Made by a program: the position numbers and the translations under genes. 64,000 nucleotides of DNA from Rhodosporidiobolus odoratus (Eukaryota > Basidiomycota > Microbotryomycetes > Sporidiobolales > Sporidiobolaceae): contig JAOANU010000025.1 of assembly GCA_034387635.1 (NCBI GenBank), forward strand, positions 154,001-218,000, read 5' to 3'. Shown one piece after another: positions 54,833 to 64,000 of this stretch; position 1 is the first letter of the stretch; every line of letters begins with the position of its first letter. The notes under the pieces are model-generated. The model did not search any database. It saw only the letters and a program-made list of their open reading frames with translations, and was not told the DNA's origin.

Positions 54833-55762
54833 CTTCGACTCTGTTGTGGTGTAGGCGAGCAGGAAAGCGAGAACGCGAACCGGAGAAAAGAAGGCGCAAG
54901 CGGAAAAGGCGGGCACGAGATGTGCGGTGCTCGGAAGCAGCTTAAAGCCTCGCCATTTCGAGTTGAAGTAGGGCGAAAGAGCGGAGCGTCTACGCAGAGC
55001 GAAGCGAGCCGCGCGGATGAAGTGGAGCGAAGGACATCCGGGAAAAGATCGGATAGTTTGCGAAACGTGAAAAGTGACAGTCTGGGAAACGCGAGCGAGT
55101 CAGCCGCAGAGTCAAGTCGAGCCATGTCAACCAGAACACTCAGAGATGACTACGACCTGAGCAAGATAACGCACCTGTCTATACTTCATGCCCGCCCACC
55201 TCTTACAGAACCCAATCACCTCGAGCTCTCCCTTATAGGATGCCAGTGTGGACCGGAGCTGTCGCATAGTCGTCCGAAGGCAGTCGAGGTGCATCCAGCG
55301 GACTCCCCTGGTGCTACCGGAGAGCGAGCGTAACGGCATGCTATATTAATGGAGCGAAGTGATGGTGTTTGAAGGGTGACGATCCGCGCTGTATGCCACT
55401 TCATCAGTGCATCACACGAGGACATTATCACGAGTGTGTGGAGTTCAGCGAGCATGAAGTCAGTGGAAGAGAGAGCTAGAAGAGGGAATGTGGGGAGCAA
55501 ACTTAATCAAACCCGATGCTGATAACCTGGTTGATTACACTCAAGTTGTAATCAAATCTCAACTCGACACCTCATCAGTCTCTCTCTTCGAACACCAAAT
55601 TCTCCTCTCGATCTCACTCAAAGCCAGATACAAGCATACCACCCGAGTGCGTACGCTCTCCTCGACCGATACATACCGGACTCACAACCCCCGCGAGCTC
55701 TGAACGCGAGTTGGTGTTGGTCCGGACGAGAGGCGACGTAAGCGGACTGAATCGGCGCCGCT
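54833..55762. promoter_or_regulatory. Divergent intergenic region upstream of BLM10
   Basis: This 930-bp stretch lies between SnoaL-like copy B (-) and BLM10 (+). Frames on both strands (54920-55333 +, 55216-55500 -) have no motif. The AT-rich part near 55490-55620 contains the inverted repeat listed separately and three TAATCA cores, so it is the likely BLM10 promoter. Confidence 0.4.
55531..55555. repeat. Perfect 9-bp inverted repeat upstream of BLM10
   Basis: TTGATTACA (55531-55539) and TGTAATCAA (55547-55555) are exact reverse complements with a 7-nt spacer. A third TTAATCAAA lies at 55503-55511. The repeated TAATCA core suggests sites for a homeodomain-type or other dimeric factor in the BLM10 promoter. 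No factor can be named from the sequence. Confidence 0.5.
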
Positions 55763-58700
55763 ATGCTGTGCGTACTTCCTGCCTTTAGCCTAAACGAGCC
55801 TGTGCGGACTGACCCGCTACTCCGTGCAGCCTGCCCAGAGCCTCCTTGCCGTCGACCTCACGTCTAGCCGCAACACCCACTTCCACCTGTGTGCCAAACG
55901 CTGATCGCCTTTTCCCTTTGCAGTGGAAGACGACGCTCTACAAGTAGACTCTCCGGAGCAAGACCCCGTGGACGACTTCGACGACGAGGAAATCGACGAA
56001 CTCCACCTCCCTCCAACTCCGTCTCCTGCTTTCGAGCGCGCCAATCCATTCGACAAACTCGATGGCAGTGCCAAGGGTCCTTCCAAGAAGGTAGAGAGGC
56101 TGCGACGGCCGAAGGAGAAGCCGAGGGAACAGCAGTTGGACTATCCACAGAGCTTGCCCTACGAGACGGAGTCACTGGAAGAGATGGATCAGAAGCTGGA
56201 GCTGATCGTGCGCAGGCTCGTCGACTGCGTCAGAGCAAAGGACTAGTGCGTCCTCCCTCCTGCTTCCATGTCCCTGACGCCGCGGCACTATAGCTGACTA
56301 CGTTTGTCCACAGCGACGTCGGTTTTATCCGTACGCCGCCCTCGCTTACTTCCGACCGTATCGAGTCTACGCAGGTCATTGACCGCCTCCTCGCTTACAG
56401 AGTGGAACCATCGTCTGGAATGCTGGATTTCGCTCAAGTATCCAATGCGTCGGGACCTTCGTGCCCGCCTCGCCAGGCTCTACTTCGAGATCTCTGGTAT
56501 GCCCTGTCCCGCTTATCTACCAGCGTACCCTGCATGTGCTCACACAGGCTCTCACAGTACTCCCGGGTATGGACGCTCGCCTTATCGACATCGCGGTCAA
56601 TCAGGCAATCGCGCTGCTTGAACCGAAGAAGCGCATCGACATCTCGGATCTCCAACTACCTTGGCGGCCGCTCTACGACCTGCTGAAGAAGGAGCTCTTT
56701 CCTAAGCAGCGCAAAACGGGACTGACGTATGTTTGGTCTCGAGCTCCATTCTCCCACTTTTTTCTCGGTCCTTTCTCTGTCTGCTTCGTTGTCTAGTGTT
56801 GCCCGGTCGGCTCAACAGTTTGCGCGCCCAGACACATTGCTGATACTCTGGTGCCCGCAGCAATGTTGCGACCACGCTGCTGTCCCTCGTCGAATACTCG
56901 CAACGCTTCTTCCCTCCCCACGAAATCCCAGCCATGCTCGCCAGCTTCCTTCCCCGCCTTTCTCCCAATCTCAACTCTATCATCGCTACGCAAGCCTTTT
57001 GCACCCATTTCCTCCCTCTTTCTCATCCTCAATATTACCTGCCCGCCATCTTCAAGCTGTGGGAAGCCTTCCAGTCTGACATCTACGACGAGCAATGGCT
57101 CGACTTTTTCGAGCGCATAGCTGTCAAGCACGTTGACCCACACGAAAGTCACCCCGAGATCGTCGACGAACTCAGGCAGATGGTCAAGGACAAGGGCGAG
57201 TACGTCGCTGAGAAGGTCCGAGTTGAAGACCTGCTCGAGGACAGCACGTACACGCACCGCCAAGATGGCGTTCCTGGCCACGGTCCCGGGATGCAAGACG
57301 GCTTGAAGACGCCTGGGGGAAGCGCGGCTATGCCGAAGTGGAGAGGAATCCGGAAGGACGTCGGCATCTTCACCGAGGAGCAATTCTCCTTCATCATGAC
57401 GAATTGTCTACGAGCAATGGGTGCGTATCATTCCTGTCTCCGTAATACTCTCAGAGCTGTACTGACGTCCAACCTCTGTTGATCCGTTCTCAGGATGTCG
57501 TGTCGGAGGAGGAACAAAAGCTGGCGCCAGAGGCGTCGCAGCTGCCGACTTCGCTACGCAGGACAACGCCGCTTCCGGTATTTCACTCACCATGAAGCGC
57601 CCCACCGAACGCGTCGCTAGTTTCGCGACCATCATTGTATACTCCATCTCCGTGGATTCGCAAGCTCAAGGCGCCACTCCCATGGGTTCGACCGTTCCTT
57701 CCCGCGCCGGGTCGCCTCCGCCTGGAGCGAGGAGCACGCCTGTCTCGCACGGCTTGCTCGGGCAAGCGCTTGGCGTTACGCCCAAGAAAGAGAGGACTTA
57801 CCTCGCGGGAAGCAAAGCGCTCGATGCGTTGGCGAAGCTGATTCAGGCAACGGAAGGGTATGCCCGTCTCATCTCATCTCATCTCATCTCATCTCATCTC
57901 TGTCCCTTGAGCAATATGCGCTGAATAGCCAAACTTATCATTCTTTGCAGCTACTTCCATCCTTCGAATTACGGCTCCTGGGCTCCGCTTCTTGTAAGTG
58001 AACGCTCCTGCGTCCTCCGGCAAAAGCTGATCACTTTGCTGTAAACAGGGCCGTTTCCTCCAGAACATCACCTGGGAGTTCTACAAGCGCTTCAAGGAGG
58101 AGCAGCGGCCGGACTGCCGTACCCCGGTTGAGTGGCGTCTGACTCCCGAGATTCGGCAAGAATTCGTCAAGACCATCCGAACCGTAGCGTTCCTTTCCAT
58201 GTTCTCGCGCGACCCAATCACCATCGCCAATGCGCAGAGTGCGCTCAAGACGATGGCTCTGCTTGAGCCAGACTTGATCTTTCCGTCGCTGCTTGAACGG
58301 GCTTACCCTGCACTCGAGACCCTAACGGAGGTGCGTCTTCGCCTCGCCTGTTGTCTGTCACTCGCGCATTATTCACCTGTTTCTACACGCAGACCCACCG
58401 CACCCGCGCCGTCATCACTGCCCTCTCGACCACTTCCCCCGCCCTTCTCTCCCGCTCCAACTACCCGTCCGGCGCAAAGCACCTCCTCCCCCTCCTTGAG
58501 CTCTGCCTTCCCGGCCTCGACGTGAACGACCCCATCAAAACCATGTCCACTGGCATGTTCGTTTTACAAGCTTGCTCGCAAGTTATTATCGACGACCTTA
58601 CCCGCCCCGAGCTGGCAGTCCGCGAGACGAATGGCGAGGCTGGGATGGACGTCGACGTCGAAGGTGGGTCTGGTGTACCGAGGATTGAGCTCGACGGGGA

Positions 58701-61700
58701 TGACGACCTCAAGCTGCGTCGCCAGGAGGAGGACGAGGCGGTTCGAACGATGACTGCCGGATTCCCGGACTGGGTTTCCAACTTCTTCCGAGGCATTCTC
58801 GCTGTCTTCGAGTCGCTGCCGGAGCCCGGAAAGGGGAACAGGAATGGAGGGAAGCAAGAAGATCAGATGACACAAACCCTTATTGTGCGTCGGCCCGCTT
58901 TTTCCCCTTCTCTTGCTATGTAGAGACTGATGACGTTGTTCACATTAGGCGGCTTGCGACTTTCTCTGCGGTCAGCTCTCGCCTTACCTCTTCGACCTCG
59001 CCCTCGACATCGTTCAACGCGAGGTGACGAGCAATATTCGCTCCAACTCGTCGCGCGTCGTCTCCCAGCTCGTCTCGTGCTTTGCCCGAAGCGACTCGAA
59101 GAAGACCCTCGCAAAGTTCTTCGATTTGTGCGATATGAACATTCGAGCTGAGCTTGAGAGTGGAGCGGGGAGTACGAGGAGCACCCGCACCGACAACCCG
59201 ATCGAGAGCGACACGACGCTGCACTGGTGGACTGGGCTTCTCACGGGGGCAGTAACCAACGCGGGAGAAGCTGTGCGTACCCTATCCTGCTTTCACCGTC
59301 CCTCGGCGCTTCCTGGATATTGACCTCGTTCTCCCTTGACCTTCTCCCCCCCCTGGTTCTTCCGTTTTCATTGTCGTTCCCCCATGCCCATTGGCGGCGC
59401 TTCCTCCTTCTCCACCCGTCATGGTCAATTCCTCTTGCCTCTTTTTACGACAGATCCTCGACTACAAGGACAAGCTCAAGTCTCTCCTTCAAACCACGAT
59501 CTCCGCGTGCAAAAGCGAACGCGGCTACACCACCACGTCCCGCATCCTAGCCATCACTCTCATGACGCTCACGAATACGTGGGTGCGCGACTACCGCTCG
59601 GTCAACAAGGCTGACTGGGAGAGTGAAGGTGTGCTGCCTTTTTGCCTTTTCCTCGCAGTATCATGCAGAGATGTGGTCCTGATTGGATTCGCCTGCAGAC
59701 TTCCAAAAGCGCTCACACGAGAGCTGGGGACGCACTTACGAGGCAAAGGACGTCAAGGTCGAATGGCATGTCACCACCGCGCCGGAAATCGAGTTTGTAC
59801 TGGAACTCCTCCGTGAGACCGTCCTTCCGGCGCTCGACCGCCTAGACCAACTTTTGGTCGAGAGCCAGCTGGACGGTAAGGTCGGGACGATGGTGTGGAT
59901 CAACGATTTCTGCAGGGTATGTCCTCTCGTTTCTCCTCCTTGCAGCTGCCACTGAACCTGTTCTTGTGCAGTTCCTCAACGTCGTCCGCTCTGCATTGTC
60001 TGGCATCCCGAGCCTCGCCCTGCTTGAGCGCCCTAAGAACCTCGGGCAACAAGCGAGTGACGCTGGGCAAGTCTCCCTTATTCGCCCGCACCGCTCGACA
60101 AGTTCTGACATGCTTTCTTCCCTCCCAGTGACGAGATTCCCGAGTTCATCGACCACATGCCGACCTGCGAGGCCGCATTTCCGCTGAAAGACCCGAAAGA
60201 CCCCCGGCACCGCTTCATCGTCGACCTTCGCGAACGCTGCGCCGACTTCCTGCACCGCGCCATTCAGGTCCTGAAAGCATCCGAGCAGGATGACTCCGTC
60301 GACGCTATCAAGATGGTCATTGCCTCCATCCGGGTTCTCGAGCTCGACTATCCCTGCGACACTGCTACCTACGGCACCATCAAGAAGAGCTACGAGTTTG
60401 CAACCAATATCTCTCGCGTAACTCGCAACCAGAAAGAGTTCCCTCGCTTCGTATGGGTTCGCCGCGCCGGGCTCTATCACGCCTCCCGCCTTCGACTCAA
60501 CAGCTTCTACCGCAAGCGGTCGAAACTCGACGATCAGCTCATCTTCGATCTGGCGGAACTTTCCCTCAGCGCTTACCTCGGTGTGCGAAGGGTTGCGCAG
60601 CGAGCGCTTGACTCCATGAGTGCGTCTTTTTCGCTTGGTCACCTCCCCGACGCTCATCTCCTTGATCATGCTAATCTCGTCCCGCTCCACAGTCCACTAC
60701 TTTGACGGAACGCGCATGCTCATCTATCCGCGTCTTTTCGATGCGCTCAAAGGTACGTTGGCTTTCCTTGATTGATCGAGCGGAGCACGATCCTAACTTC
60801 CCCTCGTTTCCCCCTTCTAAACCTTCGTCCGCTGCTTCTATTTCGCCCATACAATAGCTGGTACTGCTCACGACGTGATGAAGGGTGCGCTTTACGTTCT
60901 GGGAGCGAAAGCGCCGCAGAACCTCGCTATCCTGGACTGGCGAGTCGGTCCGACCTATATCCTCGCCATTCTCAGTGCTCAATGGCAAGAACGCCCAAGC
61001 GTACAGTCGCTCATCAAGACCATCTCGCACGACTATATCATCCGACTGTCCGAGATCAGTTCGCTCCGGGGCTCTATCGCTTCGCCCGGTCTTGAAGACG
61101 CGTCCAACCACGTCGAGGAGCTCATCTCCCTGCCGCAAGACTCTGAACTCGTGCAGCGTGTCACAGATAAGGTTCAACAGCGCATCAAGCAGAAGAACGA
61201 GGCTTACGACGACTTAGTACACTGTTTTCATTCTTCGATTGAAGTTCTTCGCTGATACAATACCCTCCGCTCAGTTGCCCAAGCTTCTCGAGATTGCCCA
61301 GGACCCCAAGACGCACTGGCGATACACCCTTATCGCAACTCGCTTCCTTCGCGCGCTCATCCGTCGTGATCAGGTGCGCTGCTTTCTTTTCCTTCTACCG
61401 TCCGATGCGCGCTTATCTGTAAACTTTCGTAGCCTCAACGCCCCGAACTGGCTGCCTTCATGGCTCACCAGCTCGTCTCAGAGCTTCCGAACCAACGGAC
61501 GCACGCCATGCTCGCCACCACGAAGCTTCTCCACTTCATCAAGCTCCGCACAACGTCCGAGGGATCAGACAGGAATCTGCTTCTCCAGCAATCAGTTAAT
61601 CCGCTTCGCCGCAAGATTGGACTTCCTCGGCCTCTCCCCGCCAACTTTACCGACAAATTCATCGCAAGCTCTTCCGAACCGCTTGCTAGCGACGCGTTCG

Positions 61701-64000
61701 TCTCCCTCACCTCTGTGAGATATCAGGGCTCTACTCACGGCGTACATTGTGTGCAGGGAGATCAATGGCTACGTCGACAAGAGCGGAACAGGCTGGCTAG
61801 TGTGGGGTGACGTCGTCGAGTACTACGCAGTTCCGCCGGAAGAGGGATCGGTCTTTGACTGGGACACAACGTCCGAACAAGCCCTACAGCAGTTGCGGGA
61901 GGTCATCATACAGCCCGGATGGTGGGACACATTCATTCAGCACCTTAGCATGGAGAAGAGCGTGGACGTGAGTTCGCCCCGCTTTCACATCCGAACTCAC
62001 AATTGCGAATTCTGACTGACCTGACCTTTTGCGTGCTCGCAATTCGACAGTATCTTGCGGCGGACATCTGCAGTGCGCCCTTCGTTCCTCTCGCTTCTTT
62101 CGGCCCTTGCAAGATCGCTGATTCGTGGCAATTTCCTGTCTGCGCAGTGCTCGTCAAGTCCATCTTCCAGATTTTCGAAGATGCCCCATTTGAGTTTGTT
62201 CTCCCAGCCGCTGAAGCCCTTCTCGAGGACTCCCGAGACCGGCATAAGCAGCGAGCGGCCGGCGAGCTCATTGGAGGTATGCAGCTTCCTCGTCTGTTGG
62301 TGCTTTTTTATGGCGGATCGGCTCGATTTGGCAGAAGCGGCCGCAACACCTCTATGCTTACCTACATTCTCTCATCCCGCAGGAATAGTGCGCGGCAGCA
62401 AGCACTGGTCACTGAGCAAGCAGAAGAAGCTCTGGGACTGGCTCTCGCCGAAGCTCCCAAAGCTCTTCCAGTCAATGACAGTAGAGAGTCAGGTCTCGAT
62501 CGAGATGCTCTGTGAATGTGCGTGATCGCTCAACTCCTCTATCCCAATGCGCTGACGCCGCTAGCTCTGATCCAGACATCCTCAACGCCCGTGACCCGCG
62601 CCGCAACCAGCCTCTGATCGAGTACATCACCTCTTTAAGTATCGACGACGAGTCCTCGGAAGCTTTCAACGTCTCGAAGCAGCAGGACCGTGGGTTGCTC
62701 TCCGTCTTCGCTCTGGTCGACGGTCACTAAGTCGCGGCTTTCCTCTCTGCAGTCGTCGGCACAGCCATGAAAGCGCTGAGCTGGCGGTTCACTCCCTGGG
62801 CCGATAGCTACATTGAGGTGTGTCGTACTTCTTACTCCGAATTGGCCGTGAGCTTACACAGATGCCTTCCCTTCGGGCACCGTTTGCAGATGTACTCGAA
62901 GCATATTGCTCACCCGTACCAAGAAGTTCGCACCGTCAGTACGTTCTGCATTTCGCTTCTCTAAGACTCGCTGGAATCTAGCTGAATATGCCCCCCTTCC
63001 GCAGTTGCCGACAACCTTCGCGTGTTGTGCGAACTCCGCCTCCACCCTTCCTACTCCTCCGTCGAGGAGTTCCTCCGCGATGCACAGCGGGTTGACGGCA
63101 CCTCAAAGTCCTTGGTCGCGGTCGACTCGGCTTACGAAGTGAGGATTGACGAGTTCGGTGCGAAGCTTGCCGAATGGAGGGAGGAAAGGAAACCCGCGAG
63201 TGAGGGCGCGCAGGCATACGACAAGGCCAGTATGACGAGTGAGTCGTCTTTGCCCATTCGTCGAGGCCTCTTTCCTGCAGAGGAAAGCGCGCTAATCTAT
63301 CGATACTCTACAGTCTTGACCTGGATCTGGTCGAGTGTCTCCGAGTTCCGGACATCATCCGCGTTCCCCTTCATCACCAAGCTTCTACCCGAGCTATTCA
63401 AGATGCAGGAGACCACCGATAACCCCGTACGTTCCCCCGCCTATTTAGCCGCCTTCCCCCTGAGTCGCCTTGTTGTCGCTCTCTCCCGCATTCGTGATCC
63501 TCCTGCTGACGTACTTGGCTCAACCCACAGGAACTCACTCGCATGGCCGGCCGGGTTCTTCTCGCCTGCGCTGCGCTGCAATTCCCCGTTCATCTCGTCA
63601 AGCCCCTCATGAGACAGTTCATCGACCTCCTCCGTAACTCAAAGAGCTGGCGAACGAGGCTCGACATCATGCTTCCCCTTCAAGGTCAGTTCCTCTTCTC
63701 CGCTCCGCCCTCATTGAGCCAAATTTGCTCACACATCGTCTTGCGCTTTTTTTGTTGCCTTGGCCTCGACCCTTACACAGTCTTCTTCTTCCACCACCTC
63801 TTCTTCTTGTCCGATGCCACCGTCTCCGACTTGATGGACGCCCTCGTCGCCCTCTTGAGCGACGAGAAGGTCGAGGTCCGGGAAGCGGCGGCCAACACCC
63901 TCTCAGGCATCGTGAGGTGCAGTCAGCGAAGCGCTATTGCAGGTTTCATCGCCAAGTTCCGCAAGGTGCTGAAGGAGACGAAAATTCCAAAGCGGAGGGA
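55763..64000 (+). CDS. BLM10: BLM10/PA200 proteasome activator, truncated by the window end
   Basis: BLM10 (PSME4/PA200) is a HEAT-repeat dome that caps the 20S proteasome. The likely start is ATG 55763, a five-base exon fragment before a GTGCGT donor. The secure frame begins with EDDALQVDSPEQDPVDDFDD (55923). Key blocks are RLIDIAVNQAIALLEPKKRI, DLQLPWRPLYDLLKKELFPK, HPEIVDELRQMVKDKGEYVA, then SNYGSWAPLL and NITWEFYKRFKEEQRPDCRT. The mid-region runs HLLPLLELCLPGLDVNDPIK, KTMSTGMFVLQACSQVIIDD and FVWVRRAGLYHASRLRLNSF. Near the edge the HEAT segment FFFHHLFFLSDATVSDLMDA and KVEVREAAANTLSGIVRCSQ precedes where the C-terminal DUF3437 domain should begin. The gene has many introns and runs off the window, so the C-terminal proteasome-binding tail is not visible. 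Confidence 0.9.
57871..57900 (+). repeat. ATCTC pentanucleotide repeat (six units) in a BLM10 intron
   Basis: Six perfect tandem ATCTC units, preceded by GTCTC, fill the start of a BLM10 intron whose donor is GTATGC at about 57858 and whose acceptor is at about 57950. The tract is pyrimidine-rich and its length is probably variable between strains. It should not affect the protein. Confidence 0.85.

Noticed and set aside
54920..55333. Plus-strand frame between SnoaL-like copy B and BLM10
   Set aside because: It is charged and low in complexity with no motif, and lies where the divergent promoter of two clear genes must be.
1..64000. tRNA genes, rRNA, CRISPR arrays, transposons and prophage-like clusters
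   Set aside because: By eye I found no T-arm (GGTTCGAATCC-type) with matching stems, no regularly spaced direct repeats, no transposase, integrase or reverse-transcriptase motifs, and no terminal repeats. A tRNAscan and repeat-library search would settle it.

Overview
The window looks like nuclear DNA of a basidiomycete yeast, most likely Pucciniomycotina/Microbotryomycetes (Rhodotorula, Sporobolomyces or Microbotryum-like). It is moderately GC-rich, and the genes are packed tightly on both strands. They are split by many short introns (roughly 50-90 nt, a few near 200) that mostly start GTACGT or GTGCGT and end in pyrimidine-CAG. The products are eukaryotic and fungal: TIM44, cytochrome c1, KNL1/Spc105, Nup84, CCZ1, Syt1-type ARF-GEF, V-ATPase subunit C and BLM10. 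The genus is an inference from gene style, not from a search. Exon ends are my own reading of frame and splice sites, so gene spans are firmer than individual junctions. Protein lengths are estimates unless stated.

Layout. 0.2-3.6 kb: GH20 hexosaminidase (-). 3.9-6.2 kb: two small multi-pass membrane proteins (+). 6.7-8.5 kb: TIM44 (-), divergent from the methionine sulfoxide reductase MsrB (+, 8.7-9.7 kb). 10.0-12.3 kb: DUF2235 hydrolase (-). 12.7-14.8 kb: NIPA-type Mg transporter (-), divergent from an unrecognised gene (+, 15.2-16.5 kb). 16.8-18.2 kb: secreted, probably GPI-anchored PEBP (+). 19.0-21.7 kb: CCZ1-like (-). 22.0-29.0 kb: Sec7/PH ARF-GEF of Syt1 type (-). 29.5-32.7 kb: Nup84/Nup107 (-). 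33.3-36.8 kb: oligopeptide transporter (-). 37.2-39.3 kb: V-ATPase subunit C (-), divergent from the CENP-N/Chl4 gene (+, 39.4-41.2 kb). 41.5-45.1 kb: two tandem BTB-domain paralogues (-), both with apparent reading-frame breaks. 45.5-47.0 kb: cytochrome c1 (-), divergent from KNL1/Spc105 (+, 47.4-52.3 kb). 53.3-54.8 kb: two tandem SnoaL/NTF2-like paralogues (-). 55.8 kb to the right edge: BLM10/PA200 proteasome activator (+), cut by the window end.

These are mostly housekeeping genes and there is no operon-like cluster. Themes that recur are mitochondria (TIM44, cytochrome c1, possibly MsrB), endomembrane traffic and vacuole (CCZ1, Syt1, V-ATPase C), and the kinetochore (Chl4 and KNL1, 6 kb apart). 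The parts most worth a second look are the two BTB paralogues with homology-supported frame breaks, a long open frame interrupted by one TGA at 15584, two perfect inverted repeats in promoters, the retained CENP-N homologue, and the KNL1 motif array. I found no mobile element, CRISPR array, rRNA or tRNA, and nothing I would call a new defence-type system.
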